Below, piece by piece: positions 1 through 10,594 of a stretch of 64,000 nt of DNA. This stretch comes from Oscillospiraceae bacterium (GTDB lineage Bacteria > Bacillota > Clostridia > Oscillospirales > Oscillospiraceae). Where the stretch lies: the NCBI GenBank assembly GCA_015067435.1, contig SVMM01000006.1, positions 1 through 64,000 on the forward strand, given 5' to 3'. How positions within the stretch are numbered: position 1 is the stretch's first letter; each line of letters opens with the position of its first letter. The notes beneath the pieces are model-generated. The model saw only the letters and a program-made list of their open reading frames with translations, had not been told where the DNA came from and ran no database searches. The translations under genes and the position numbers were made by a program.

Positions 1-180
1 TCGCTTGATCTCGCCGCTCGCAAGCGGCTCAACCGCGGAACAGTCGCTACTATACACGCCCTTATGGGATTTGTCAAGACCTTTTTTTGTTTTTTTACAA
101 ATTTTTTTCAGACGGCAGGGAAGACAAATAAACGGAGGTGTGATATACTGTGTTCTACGAGCTATCGGGAGGGTGGAGAT
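1..180. other. Leader region with no gene
   Basis: I see no convincing coding region here. The stretch is AT-rich around 82-110, with runs of T. A TATACT at 144-149 preceded by TG at 141-142 resembles an extended -10 element, but there is no clear -35. The GGAGGG at 168-173 is the probable ribosome binding site for the gene starting at 181. Confidence 0.4.
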
Positions 181-1362
181 ATGCGATTTCGTGCGCTTGG
201 CGCGACGTTCGGAACGCTGGAAAGGCGCTCGATCACATTTGCCCCCGGTCTCAACATCATCGAATCGCCGAATGAAACCGGCAAGTCGACGCTCGCCGCG
301 TTTCTGCGCGTAATGCTCTATGGTATGCCGCCGCGGGACCGCGGCGCGCTGGCGGACAAGAACCGCTATCAGCCCTGGTCCGGCGCGCCGATGCAGGGCA
401 CGCTGGAGCTCTCCGCCGAGGGCTTCGGCGACGTAACGCTCCGTCGCGACACAGCGCGCGCCGGAAACCCGATGGGTCGTTTCTCCGCCGTCTATACCGG
501 CACCGGCGACGAGGTCGCGGGCCTGACCGCCGCCGACTGCGGCGAGACGCTGCTCGGCGTGCCGCGCGAGGTCTACGAGCGCAGCGCGTTCATCCGGCAA
601 AGCGGCCTTGCCGTCGACGCCAACGTGGAGCTGGAGCGCCGGATCGCCGCGCTCATCACCACCGGCGAGGAGGAGGCGTCCTACTCGGAGGCCGCCTCCG
701 CGCTCAAAAAGCAGCTGAATCTGCGCCGCTCCAACGCCAGAAGCGGCCGCATCCCCACGCTGGAGCGCGAGATCGAGGCCGACGAGGCGATGCTCGCGGA
801 GCTCCGGTCGCTTCAGGCGGAGCGTGCCGGCGCCGAGGAGGCATTGGCGGAGCTGCGGAGCCGCGAAACCGCGCTGCGCGGCGCGCTCGCCGCGCACGAC
901 GCCGCCGACCGGCAGGAGCAGCTTGCCGCGCGCGAGCAGGCAAAGCGCGACGCGGACGACGCGGCGCGGGAGGCGCGCGTGTTCCGGCGGATGCTCGCCG
1001 ACTCCCATGTGCCGCCGCGGGAGGTGCTGGAGGAAAACCGCAGCCGGTTGCGCACGGTACAGGATCTGGAGCGGCAGCAGCGCGAGGCGGAGACAAAGCG
1101 GCAGGATGCGGAGCTGGCGCTGAGCCGGTTTGACGCCGGCGGGCATCCCTCCCGGCTGCCGCCCGCCGCTGCGGTCTGGCTGATCCTGCTTTTGCTGTGC
1201 GCCGCCTTTCCGCCCGCCGCGCTGTTCATCCCGCTGGCGGTGGAGCCCGCCATTCTGTATGCCTCCGCCGTGACGGTCGTACTGTTTGCCGTGCTCTTTA
1301 CATTGGAATATATGCGCGCGGGAAAAGCGCCGCCTCCACGAGCAGGAACGCGCCGCGCTTGA
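181..1362 (+). CDS. YhaN-like AAA ATPase, N-terminal part (frameshifted)
   Basis: N-terminal half of a large SMC/RecN-like ATPase of the YhaN type (family role: DNA-end or membrane-associated ATPase, exact function unclear). The ATG at 181 is chosen because GGAGGG lies about 7 bases upstream. Residues 1-40 carry a Walker A loop (ESPNETGKST), followed by long Ala/Glu/Arg-rich coiled coil. Two hydrophobic segments (about residues 330-378) form the membrane hairpin often found in the middle of YhaN proteins. The frame ends at 1362, but the same coiled coil resumes in another frame at about 1321, so this is probably one gene of about 690 codons broken by an indel. Mrp follows directly. Confidence 0.7.
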   Translation: MRFRALGATFGTLERRSITFAPGLNIIESPNETGKSTLAAFLRVMLYGMPPRDRGALADKNRYQPWSGAPMQGTLELSAEGFGDVTLRRDTARAGNPMGRFSAVYTGTGDEVAGLTAADCGETLLGVPREVYERSAFIRQSGLAVDANVELERRIAALITTGEEEASYSEAASALKKQLNLRRSNARSGRIPTLEREIEADEAMLAELRSLQAERAGAEEALAELRSRETALRGALAAHDAADRQEQLAAREQAKRDADDAAREARVFRRMLADSHVPPREVLEENRSRLRTVQDLERQQREAETKRQDAELALSRFDAGGHPSRLPPAAAVWLILLLLCAAFPPAALFIPLAVEPAILYASAVTVVLFAVLFTLEYMRAGKAPPPRAGTRRA

Positions 1363-2245
1363 GAACGGGCTGCGCGAGGCGGAATCCGTCTGCGCGGCGC
1401 TCAAAGCCGCCGCCGGCCAGACGCTCGCGCTCATCTATGCCGACATTCCCGCGGGCGACTCTATCAGCGCGGGCGCCTATATCCACGAAAACCTCGCCCG
1501 CTACGACGTCCTCGCGCAGATGGACTCGGACGCGCAATACCGTAAAAAAGCCTACGAAGCCTATCCGGCGCCGGAGGGCGGAAACGCGCCTGCCGCGCCG
1601 GTCGATCGTCCGGCGCAGAGCCGCGAAACGCTGCGGCACGAGCTGGAGCGGACGGTCGCGGAGCGCGATGAGACGCGCAGCCGCGCGGACTACACCGCCG
1701 GACGGCTGCGCGCCATCGGGGATGCGTTCGCGCTGGAGGCGCAGCTTGCCGAGCGGCGGGAGCAGCTCGCCGCGGCGCAGGAGGAGTATGACGCGATCGC
1801 GCTTGCGATGGAGACGCTGGAGAGGGCGAACACCTCGCTGCAAAACCGTTTTTCGCCGGAGCTCGGCAAGCGCGCCGCGGCATACTTTTCCGCTCTGACC
1901 GGCGGACGCTACGCTGCCGTGTCGCTCGACCGCTCGTTCCACGCCCTCGCAACGGCGTCCGGGGACAGCGCGGCGCGCGACGCAGCGCTGCTCAGCCAGG
2001 GCGCGGGCGACCAGCTGTATCTGGCGGTGCGCCTCGCCGTGTGCGACATGGTCCTCCCCGCGGAGAAGCACGTGCCGCTGGTGCTGGACGACGCGCTGGT
2101 CAGCTTTGACGACGAGCGCTGCCGCGCCGCGCTGGAGCTGCTGCTGCGCATCGCGGCGGATCGTCAGGTCCTGCTGCTGACCTGCCAGCACCGCGAGGCG
2201 GCGCAGATCGGGAACCGCGAAAATGTCCAAATCATTTCATTATAA
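1286..2245 (+). CDS. YhaN-like AAA ATPase, C-terminal part (frameshifted)
   Basis: C-terminal continuation of the preceding ATPase in the +1 frame. Real homology begins near 1321 (REKRRLHEQERAALENGL), so the first residues of this frame are probably not natural. It contains the second coiled coil, an ABC-type signature (LLSQGAGDQLYLAVRLA, near 1990-2040) and a Walker B (PLVLDDALVSFDD, near 2080-2115), followed by a histidine-loop-like segment (LLLTCQHRE). These complete the ATP site begun by the Walker A loop upstream, so the halves are expected to form one protein. There is no ATG or ribosome binding site near the start, which argues against an independent gene. It ends 21 bases before mrp. 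Confidence 0.65.
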   Translation: MPCSLHWNICAREKRRLHEQERAALENGLREAESVCAALKAAAGQTLALIYADIPAGDSISAGAYIHENLARYDVLAQMDSDAQYRKKAYEAYPAPEGGNAPAAPVDRPAQSRETLRHELERTVAERDETRSRADYTAGRLRAIGDAFALEAQLAERREQLAAAQEEYDAIALAMETLERANTSLQNRFSPELGKRAAAYFSALTGGRYAAVSLDRSFHALATASGDSAARDAALLSQGAGDQLYLAVRLAVCDMVLPAEKHVPLVLDDALVSFDDERCRAALELLLRIAADRQVLLLTCQHREAAQIGNRENVQIISL

Positions 2246-2266
2246 TAATCGAAGGGAGAACACACC

Positions 2267-3088
2267 ATGTCAGAGTGCAACAACAACTGCGCCTCCTGCG
2301 GTGAGAACTGCGATGCGCGCACCGCGCCGCAGTCCTTCCTCAAGGAGCACCATCCCGACGCGGTCGTCCGCCGCGTCTACGGCGTCGTATCCGGCAAGGG
2401 CGGCGTCGGCAAGAGCATGGTCACGAGCCAGCTCGCCGTCCTGCTCCACCGCCACGGCTACGCCGTGGGTATTCTGGACGCGGACGTCACCGGCCCGTCC
2501 ATCCCGCAGGCGTTCGGCATCCACGAGCAGGCGGTCGGCACCGAGCACGCGCTTCTGCCCTGCATGAGCGAGGGCGGCGTGCAGGTCATGTCCATCAACG
2601 TGCTGCTCTCCGACGAGACCGATCCCGTCATCTGGCGCGGTCCCGTCATCGGCGGCGTGGTGCAGCAGTTCTGGACCGACGTCATCTGGGACGTGGACTT
2701 CCTGCTCGTCGACATGCCTCCGGGAACAGGCGACGTGGCGCTCAACGTCTTCCAGCAGATCCCGCTCGACGGCATCATCATCGTCACCTCGCCGCAGGAG
2801 CTGGTGAGCATGGTCGTGGAGAAGGCGGTCAAGATGGCGGAGCGCATGGAGGTGCCCATCGTCGGCCTCGTGGAGAACATGAGTTACGTCGCCTGCCCCG
2901 ACTGCGGCAAAAAGATCTACCTCTTCGGCGAGGGCAAGACCGAGGAGGCAGCGAAGCGCCACGACCTGCCCGTGCTCGCGCAGATGCCCATCGATCCGGC
3001 GCTGGCGAAGCTGGTGGACGAGGGGCGGATCGAAAATCTGCAAAGCGACGCGCTGGAGGGCGTCGTCGACGTGCTAGTATCCCGATAA
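2267..3088 (+). CDS. mrp: Mrp/ApbC family iron-sulfur cluster carrier ATPase
   Basis: Cytoplasmic P-loop ATPase of the Mrp/NBP35 family, which carries and transfers Fe-S clusters to apoproteins. A cysteine-rich N-terminus (CNNNCASCGENC, residues 4-15) precedes the deviant Walker A (GVVSGKGGVGKS, near residue 41). The family DMPPGTGD motif is near residue 150, and a CPDC pair near residue 209 supplies the conserved cluster-binding cysteines. At 273 residues it has normal length. The ATG at 2267 has GAAGGGAG about 9 bases upstream. It follows the YhaN-like gene and converges on ftsH with a shared terminator between them. Confidence 0.93.
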   Translation: MSECNNNCASCGENCDARTAPQSFLKEHHPDAVVRRVYGVVSGKGGVGKSMVTSQLAVLLHRHGYAVGILDADVTGPSIPQAFGIHEQAVGTEHALLPCMSEGGVQVMSINVLLSDETDPVIWRGPVIGGVVQQFWTDVIWDVDFLLVDMPPGTGDVALNVFQQIPLDGIIIVTSPQELVSMVVEKAVKMAERMEVPIVGLVENMSYVACPDCGKKIYLFGEGKTEEAAKRHDLPVLAQMPIDPALAKLVDEGRIENLQSDALEGVVDVLVSR

Positions 3089-3094
3089 GCGCAT

Positions 3095-3130
3095 AAAAAC
3101 AGCTCTGCCGGTCGCGGCAGAGCTGTTTTT
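3095..3130. terminator. Bidirectional intrinsic terminator between mrp and ftsH
   Basis: A perfect 16-bp inverted repeat (arms 3095-3110 and 3115-3130) with a GTCG loop. The outer pairs are A/T, so both strands end in a run of T after a GC-rich stem. It lies just past the mrp stop and just past the ftsH stop, and can serve both convergent genes. Confidence 0.9.
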
Positions 3131-3138
3131 GTGCCGTT

Positions 3139-4974
<1,836 letters not shown>

Positions 4975-5015
4975 ACGGGACGCCTCCTTTATTGCAATTT
5001 ACTGAGGTACGATTT

Positions 5016-5051
5016 TTCGGCAAGAGACGCTCGTCCGCGTCTCTTGCCGAA
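5016..5051. repeat. Perfect 15-bp stem-loop upstream of ftsH
   Basis: Inverted repeat with arms at 5016-5030 and 5037-5051 and a six-base loop, in the hpt-ftsH gap. Read on the minus (coding) strand it is not followed by a T run, so it is not a standard terminator. An imperfect hairpin (about 5057-5095) lies next to it. A role in mRNA processing or stability is possible but not shown. Confidence 0.7.
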
Positions 5052-5105
5052 GCAGCCATATTTCGCGGTTGCCGCGCCAGCGGCGAGCGAAATGGCGATC
5101 CATGC

Positions 5106-5137
5106 TGTATCAATGAAGCGTTTGCTTCATTGATACA
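5106..5137. repeat. Perfect 14-bp stem-loop overlapping the hpt stop codon
   Basis: Arms 5106-5119 and 5124-5137 with a GTTT loop. The hpt stop codon (5127-5129, minus strand) lies inside the stem. No T tract follows on the minus strand, so this is more likely a 3'-end stabilising or attenuating hairpin between hpt and ftsH than a full terminator. Confidence 0.65.
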
Positions 5138-5678
5138 ATTCGGGCTTCATCACGCCGATATACGGCACGTTCCGGTACTGCTGCTTGAAGTCCAGCCCAT
5201 AGCCGACGACGAACTCGTCCGGCGTCTCAAAGCCGACATAGTCCGCGTGGATGGGCTTTTCGCGGCGCGCGGGCTTGTCGAGCAGCGTCACGATGGTCAC
5301 GCTCGCCGCGCCCTTCGCCTTGAAATACTGCGTCAGGAAATAGAGCGTGTTGCCGGAGTCGAGGATATCCTCCACCACGATCAGATCGCGCCCGGTGATG
5401 TCGTGCTGCAAATCGCGCGTGATCTGAACGTTGCCGCTGCTCGCAAACTCGTCGCCGTAGGACGAGACGGCGATAAACTCGATCTCGCTTTTGATCTGGC
5501 AGGCGCGGATAAGGTCCGACATGAACAGGAAGCAGCCCTTGAGCACGCCGACAAACAGCGGGTTCCTGTCCTTGAAACGCTCAAAAAGCTCGTCGCCCAG
5601 CTCCTGCACGCGCTGCCTGATCTGCTCCTCGCTGAAGAGCACCTTGCTGAGATCCTGATCCATTGTACTTTTCGCCAT
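5127..5678 (-). CDS. hpt: Hypoxanthine phosphoribosyltransferase
   Basis: Purine salvage enzyme that joins hypoxanthine (and usually guanine) to PRPP, giving IMP or GMP. The 183-residue length is typical of the family. The PRPP-binding loop VVEDILDSGNT lies near residue 101, and LLDKPARR and the C-terminal base-binding segment (YVGFETPDEFVVGYGLD) fit Hpt. The start is the ATG at 5678 (MAKSTMDQD), with AGGGAG upstream. Longer readings that run into tilS lack support. It sits 23 bases after tilS, in the common Firmicutes order tilS-hpt-ftsH. Confidence 0.96.
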   Translation of the reverse strand: MAKSTMDQDLSKVLFSEEQIRQRVQELGDELFERFKDRNPLFVGVLKGCFLFMSDLIRACQIKSEIEFIAVSSYGDEFASSGNVQITRDLQHDITGRDLIVVEDILDSGNTLYFLTQYFKAKGAASVTIVTLLDKPARREKPIHADYVGFETPDEFVVGYGLDFKQQYRNVPYIGVMKPELYQ

Positions 5679-5701
5679 AGCTTCTCCCTCTTGCTTTCTT
5701 T

Positions 5702-6676
5702 TTATGTTGATTTGACGGTCAATCGCAACACGCCGCCCGCCTTTTCCGCCGTCACACCGCGGGGCAGGTCGAGATGCCTGCCGTACTCGCTCGCGCACAG
5801 CTCGCGGATGGCATCGTAGTGTTTTGCTGTAAAATCGCGCTTGCCGACGTCCAGCGCGTCCAGCAGCAGACGGATCATACGCCCGCGCAGCGCTTCCGGC
5901 GCGGCGCAGACCGCTTTGCACGGCACGCTCGCGCGCCGTGCGCCGAGGATCGCGCCGCCCTGCTCCAGAAGCTGCGCCGCCAGCGCGTCCAGATATTCGC
6001 TCTCCGCGCGCAGCGTCTGCGCCGCCTCCGCCATGTGCAGCGCCGCGGCGCTGTTGATTTTGGCGAGGCGCGGCATGACCTCGTGGCGCAGGTAGTTGCG
6101 TGAGAAGGCGTCGTCGTCGTTCATGGCGTCGAAACGGTGTGAAAGGCCGTGCGCGGCGGCATAGGCTTCGATCTCCGCGCGCGTCACGCCCAAAAACGGG
6201 CGGATGTAGATCCCGCGCGCCGGGGCGATGCCGCCCAGCCCGCTGCGCGCGCCGCGGATGAGCTGAAACAGCAGCGTTTCGGCGTTGTCGTCGGCGTGGT
6301 GTGCCGTGGCGACGCGCGCCGCGCCGATCTTCGCCGCCGTGCGCTCCAAAAAGTCGTAGCGCGCGCGGCGCCCCGCCTCCTCGGACGAGATGCGCTCGCG
6401 CGCCGCCAGCGCGCCTACGTCGGCGTGTTCAACGTAAAACGGGATGCCGCGTGCCGCGCAGAAATCTCTGACAAACGCCTCGTCGCCGTCCGCCGCCGCG
6501 CCGCGCAGCCCGTGGTGCAGGTGCGCCGCCGCCACGCTCGCGCCGCGCTCGTGCAGCCAGTGCAGCAGCGAGATCGAATCGATCCCGCCCGACACCGCAG
6601 CCAGCACGGTCGCGCCCTCCGGAAGCAGGCCGAAGCGCCGGACCAGCTCCTCCGCGCCCTTCAGCTCGTTCATCAC
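5702..6676 (-). CDS. tilS: tRNA(Ile)-lysidine synthetase
   Basis: N-type PP-loop ATPase that adds lysine to C34 of tRNA-Ile(CAU), switching decoding from AUG to AUA. The PP-loop SGGIDS is at residues 29-34, with HLHHGLRG and the ATAHHADDNAET segment typical of TilS downstream. The 324 residues are shorter than the E. coli enzyme and fit the compact form with a reduced C-terminal region. The first ATG at 6676 overlaps the dnaB stop by 4 bases (ATGA), giving translational coupling. A second ATG follows at once and could also be used. Confidence 0.95.
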   Translation of the reverse strand: MMNELKGAEELVRRFGLLPEGATVLAAVSGGIDSISLLHWLHERGASVAAAHLHHGLRGAAADGDEAFVRDFCAARGIPFYVEHADVGALAARERISSEEAGRRARYDFLERTAAKIGAARVATAHHADDNAETLLFQLIRGARSGLGGIAPARGIYIRPFLGVTRAEIEAYAAAHGLSHRFDAMNDDDAFSRNYLRHEVMPRLAKINSAAALHMAEAAQTLRAESEYLDALAAQLLEQGGAILGARRASVPCKAVCAAPEALRGRMIRLLLDALDVGKRDFTAKHYDAIRELCASEYGRHLDLPRGVTAEKAGGVLRLTVKST

Positions 6677-8043
6677 TCGTCCTCATCCTCATACCGGCCT
6701 TCGTAGGTCGAGAAGGTCGTAAAGTCGGGCGACCACGTCAGCCTTACCTTGCCGGTCTCGCCGTGGCGGTTCTTCGCGATAATACATTCGGCGATATTAC
6801 GCTGTTCGGATTCCTCTTTGTAGTAATCCTCGCGGTAGATGAACATGACGATGTCCGCGTCCTGCTCGATGGCGCCGGAATCGCGGAGGTCTGAGAGCTG
6901 CGGGCGCTTGCTGTCGTCCCCGCGCTTTTCGTTCGCGCGGGAGAGCTGGCTGAGGCACAGCACCGGCACATTCAGTTCCTTCGCCATGATCTTGAGCATA
7001 CGCGACATATCGCTGACCGCCTGCTGGCGGCTTTCGGTACGGCCGGAGCCGCTGCCGCCCGCAGAGGTCATCAATTGCAGATAGTCGACGACGATCAGGC
7101 CGAGATTGTCGATGCGGCGGCACTTGGCGTTCATATCCGCCACGGTCAGCAGCGGATTGTCGTCGAATCGGATATCCAGCGGGCTCAAAACGCCCGTGGC
7201 GTTCGCGATGCGCACCCAATCCGCCTCACGGAGGTTGCCGCTCAGCAGCCGCCGGTTCTCCACCGCCGCCTCGCTGGACAAAACGCGCGTGACGAGCTGC
7301 TCCTTCGACATCTCCAGCGAGAACACCGCCACCGCCTTCCGGGAGGACTTGGCGACGTTGAGCGCGATGTTGAGCGCAAGGCTCGACTTGCCCATGCCGG
7401 GGCGCGCGGCGAGGATCACCAGATCGCTGTCGCCGAAGCCGGATGTCTTGTCGTCGATGGCGGAGAACCCGGTGGGCAGCCCCGGCTGCATCGCGCCGCC
7501 GCTGGCGGAGAGCTCCGCCAGATGATCCAGCACGCCTTGCAGGACGGGGCCGATGCGCTCCATGTCCTGCGCGCTGCGGCCGCGACGGATGGCATAGATC
7601 TTCTGCTCCGCCGATTCGAGCACCGCCGGCGCGCCGCCCTCGCCCTCCTGCACGAGCCTGGTGATCTCGCCCGCGGCGGTCGCCACGGCGCGCAGCAGCG
7701 ATTTGTCCAGCACAAGGCCCGCGTATTCCATCACGTTGGCGCTGGTGGGCGTGACCTCCATCAGCTGCGCGAGATACGCGCGGGTCGCGGCGTCGTCATA
7801 GGTGCCGTTTTTCTCCATCTCGCCCACGACGGTGAGCGCGTCGATGGGCCTGCTGTAGAGGAACATGGTCTGGATGGTCTCAAACACCTCGCGATTCTGG
7901 CGCAAGTAGAAATCATCCGGACGCAGCTTCTCCATCACGTCCTTGATGCAGTCCGCGTCGATGAGCATGGAGCCCAGCACGGCCTGCTCCGCCTCCAGGC
8001 TGTGCGGCATCTGGCGGGATAAAAGTTCGTCGTCCATTGCCAC
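6673..8043 (-). CDS. dnaB: Replicative DNA helicase DnaB
   Basis: Hexameric replicative helicase that unwinds DNA at the fork and works with primase. At 456 residues it has the N-terminal DnaB domain (SLEAEQAVLGSMLID near residue 14) and the RecA-like motor with Walker A AARPGMGKSS near residue 212. VVDYLQLM and the LSQLSR motif follow. No intein is present. The start is taken as GTG at 8043, with GGGAGG 9 bases upstream; an ATG two codons later is possible. It lies 33 bases after rplI and overlaps tilS, consistent with one transcript. Confidence 0.96.
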   Translation of the reverse strand: MAMDDELLSRQMPHSLEAEQAVLGSMLIDADCIKDVMEKLRPDDFYLRQNREVFETIQTMFLYSRPIDALTVVGEMEKNGTYDDAATRAYLAQLMEVTPTSANVMEYAGLVLDKSLLRAVATAAGEITRLVQEGEGGAPAVLESAEQKIYAIRRGRSAQDMERIGPVLQGVLDHLAELSASGGAMQPGLPTGFSAIDDKTSGFGDSDLVILAARPGMGKSSLALNIALNVAKSSRKAVAVFSLEMSKEQLVTRVLSSEAAVENRRLLSGNLREADWVRIANATGVLSPLDIRFDDNPLLTVADMNAKCRRIDNLGLIVVDYLQLMTSAGGSGSGRTESRQQAVSDMSRMLKIMAKELNVPVLCLSQLSRANEKRGDDSKRPQLSDLRDSGAIEQDADIVMFIYREDYYKEESEQRNIAECIIAKNRHGETGKVRLTWSPDFTTFSTYEGRYEDEDE

Positions 8044-8076
8044 GTGTACATACCTCCCTTTGCCGCAGCCTGTGCG

Positions 8077-8523
8077 TTACTTCTCCTCGGAGACTTCGAC
8101 CGAAAAGCTCGCGCTGACCTCGTAGCCCAGCTTCGCCTTGACCTCGTGGACGCCGAAGGTCTTGATCGGGTCCATCACGATCTGCTGCTTCGTGATCTCA
8201 ACGCCGAGCTGCGCGTTCAGCGCCTCGGCGACCTCCTTGCCCGTGACGGCGCCGAACAGCTTTCCGCCCGAGCCTCCCTTGGCGGCGACCTTGACAGTCT
8301 TGCCGCGCAGCTTGTCCGCCGCGGCGACCGCCGCGGCGCGGTTCGCCGCCTCTTCCTTGCGGCGCGCCGCCTCCTTGAGGTTCATCGTATTGATGGCGTC
8401 GGGCGTGGCGGGGATCGCCAGCTTGCGCGGCAGCAGGAAGTTGCGCGCGTAGCCCTCCGCCGCCTCGATCATCTGGCCCTTCTTGCCCTGTCCTCTGACG
8501 TCCTGCTGTAAAATGACCTTCAT
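8077..8523 (-). CDS. rplI: 50S ribosomal protein L9
   Basis: Large-subunit ribosomal protein L9, which binds 23S rRNA near the L1 stalk. At 148 residues it has the usual N-terminal RNA-binding start (MKVILQQDVRGQGKKGQ), the AEGYARNFLLPR signature, a long charged connecting helix and a C-terminal globular domain. The ATG at 8523 is 18 bases after the gdpP stop. The order gdpP-rplI-dnaB is widely conserved in Firmicutes. Confidence 0.97.
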   Translation of the reverse strand: MKVILQQDVRGQGKKGQMIEAAEGYARNFLLPRKLAIPATPDAINTMNLKEAARRKEEAANRAAAVAAADKLRGKTVKVAAKGGSGGKLFGAVTGKEVAEALNAQLGVEITKQQIVMDPIKTFGVHEVKAKLGYEVSASFSVEVSEEK

Positions 8524-8541
8524 GGTGCTTCTCCTTTGTCC

Positions 8542-10536
8542 TTACTCTTCAAAATATTCGTCGATGGCGTTCAACAGCTGCTCGCGCACGGCTTCCACCG
8601 TGCCGTCCGGCACCTGCGCGCCCGCGGTGGAGGAATTGCCGCCGCCGCCGAGCTTTTCCATGATGAGCTGGACGTTGATCTCACCCAGCGAGCGTGCGGA
8701 GAGATAGACGCCCGTGCCGTGCCGGTACAGCACGAAGGACGCGCGCACGCCCTGCAGCGTCAGCAGCTCGTCCGTCGCCTTCGCGGCGGTCACGCGGTCG
8801 ACCTCCTCGTCGAGCGCGGCGACCGCGATGTCCTCGCGGTACATCTCCGCGTGGCGGATGATGTTGTAGCGCTCGACCATGTCCTGCAGGCCGCTCTGGA
8901 ACAGGCGCTGGACGTCCGCGGTATCCGCGCCCGCGCGGCGCAGGTACGCCGCCGCCTCAAAGGTGCGTCCGCCGGTGCGGCGGGTAAAGTTCTTCGTATC
9001 CAGCACCATGCCCGCCAGCAGCGCCTCCGCCTCCGCGCGCAGGATGTCGTTCGGCTCGACGAGGTATTGCAGCAGCTCCGTCACCAGCTCCGACGCCGAC
9101 GAGGCGTAGGGCTCGTGGAAGTTGAGCGCCGCGCTTTCGATGTAGCTCGCCGCGCGGCGGTGGTGGTCGATGACCGCCACGCGGTTGCAGGCGTCGAGCA
9201 GCTGCTCGGACTCGACAAAGTCCGGACGGTTGGTGTCCACGACCACCAGCAGCGCGCCGGAGCGCGCCATGATGAACGCGTCGTTGCCGCTGATAAACGT
9301 GTTCTCATACTCCGGCAGCGCCGACAGGCGCGCCAGCACCGCCTCCGAGGCGTTGTTGTCCATATCGATGACGATGTGCGCCTTCTTGCCGCGCTTGCGC
9401 GCGATGCAGGCGACGCCCGCAGCCGCGCCGACGGCGTCCATATCCGCGTGCCGGTGCCCCATGATGAACACCTGCGACGCGTCGGAAATCAGCTCGCCGA
9501 GCGCGTTCGCCATAACGCGGGATTTGACCTTGGTGCGCTTCTCCGACGCCTGCGTGCGCCCGCCGTAGAACTCAAAATCGAGCTGGTTGCGCACGACCAC
9601 CTGGTCGCCGCCGCGGGAGAGCGCCATCTCGATGGACAGCGTCGCGTACTGGTAGAGCGTGGCAAAGTCCTCGGCATCCTTGCCCACGCCGATGGACAGC
9701 GTCGCCGCGACGCCGTCCTCGGTGACGACCTCACGCACGGCGTCGAGCACGGAGAACTTTGCCTGCGCCAGCTCGGCGTACTTCTGCTGCGAGATGACGA
9801 ACAGAAAGCGGTTGCGGTCGAGACGGGTGAAGAGGCTCTCCGTCCCCTCCAGCCACTTGCTGAGCTTTTCGTTCACGCGCGCCAGATTCGCCGAACGCGA
9901 CGCCTCCGTGCCCGCCTTCATCAGCTCCTCATAGTTGTCGAGCATGATGATGCCGACGATGGGGCGGCTGCTCTCCCGCTCGGCGCGCAGCATATCCGCC
10001 TCGGTCACGTCGAACCAGTAAGTCGTGGCGAGCAGCGTGCTGCGGCGCACGCCGCTGGGATGGTTCAGCGCGCCAAACACGCGGAAGTGGTGCTCGTTGA
10101 CCACCACCGTCTCCGGCGCCTCGTCCTTGCCCTCCAGCAGCCACTGGTACGAAAACGACGGCAGGGATTCGTCCACACGGTCTTCAAAGATGTTTTCCCG
10201 GATCCCCGTGAGCTCGCGGAAGCTGTTGTTCGTCCACAGGATCTCCTGCGTGTCGGGACGGAAGACCATCATCGCCACCGGCGCAGAGAGCATCGACGCC
10301 TTGTCCGCGGCGGTCATGTCGTCCGTCACGTCGTCGATGTAGCGCTGGATCGCCTCGCGGCGCTTCTTCGCCGTGGAGCGGTAGTTATAATAGAGCGCGA
10401 GGATAATCAGCGATTCCAGCACGGCGAGCGGCAGACGCGGGATCGGCGTGCAGAACGTCATCAGCGCGAAGATCACCACGCAGATGAAGTAAAGGCGCAT
10501 ACTCGGCTCGGTCAGCTTGGTGATTCGTTTGGCCAA
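8542..10536 (-). CDS. gdpP: GdpP-type cyclic-di-AMP phosphodiesterase
   Basis: Membrane phosphodiesterase of the GdpP/YybT family, which hydrolyses c-di-AMP and so affects osmotic and cell-wall balance. The 664 residues show two TM helices (about 14-30 and 36-51), a PAS region, and a degenerate GGDEF domain in which the canonical motif is replaced by DRNRF. The DHH/DHHA1 catalytic module follows: HRHADMDAVG near residue 360, VVDTNRPDF, VIDHHRR near residue 453, and a Gly-rich C-terminal GGGGNSS motif. The TTG at 10536 is the start, with a purine-rich AAAGGGGGCGGAG upstream. It is the first gene of the minus-strand run, behind a good promoter at 10595-10624. Confidence 0.94.
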   Translation of the reverse strand: MAKRITKLTEPSMRLYFICVVIFALMTFCTPIPRLPLAVLESLIILALYYNYRSTAKKRREAIQRYIDDVTDDMTAADKASMLSAPVAMMVFRPDTQEILWTNNSFRELTGIRENIFEDRVDESLPSFSYQWLLEGKDEAPETVVVNEHHFRVFGALNHPSGVRRSTLLATTYWFDVTEADMLRAERESSRPIVGIIMLDNYEELMKAGTEASRSANLARVNEKLSKWLEGTESLFTRLDRNRFLFVISQQKYAELAQAKFSVLDAVREVVTEDGVAATLSIGVGKDAEDFATLYQYATLSIEMALSRGGDQVVVRNQLDFEFYGGRTQASEKRTKVKSRVMANALGELISDASQVFIMGHRHADMDAVGAAAGVACIARKRGKKAHIVIDMDNNASEAVLARLSALPEYENTFISGNDAFIMARSGALLVVVDTNRPDFVESEQLLDACNRVAVIDHHRRAASYIESAALNFHEPYASSASELVTELLQYLVEPNDILRAEAEALLAGMVLDTKNFTRRTGGRTFEAAAYLRRAGADTADVQRLFQSGLQDMVERYNIIRHAEMYREDIAVAALDEEVDRVTAAKATDELLTLQGVRASFVLYRHGTGVYLSARSLGEINVQLIMEKLGGGGNSSTAGAQVPDGTVEAVREQLLNAIDEYFEE

Positions 10537-10594
10537 CGGCTCCGCCCCCTTTGCGCAAACTGTGTCGGTCTGTTTTCAGCCTAAAGATAAATGA

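Noticed and set aside
1320-1326. GGGAAAA slippery heptamer in frame at the break of the YhaN-like gene, suggesting programmed -1 frameshifting
   Set aside because: A -1 slip at this site enters the third frame, while the downstream half is in the +1 (or -2) frame. The site therefore cannot join the two halves.
4985-5105. Possible shared repeat family between this spacer and those near 10750, 20450 and 33610-33797
   Set aside because: All have GC-rich hairpins, but I could not align their sequences beyond a few bases by eye, so a common family is not supported.
8536-10584. A plus-strand open frame of 682 codons opposite gdpP
   Set aside because: Shadow of the GC-rich gdpP gene; its composition is dominated by Arg, His, Val and Ala and it has no known motif.
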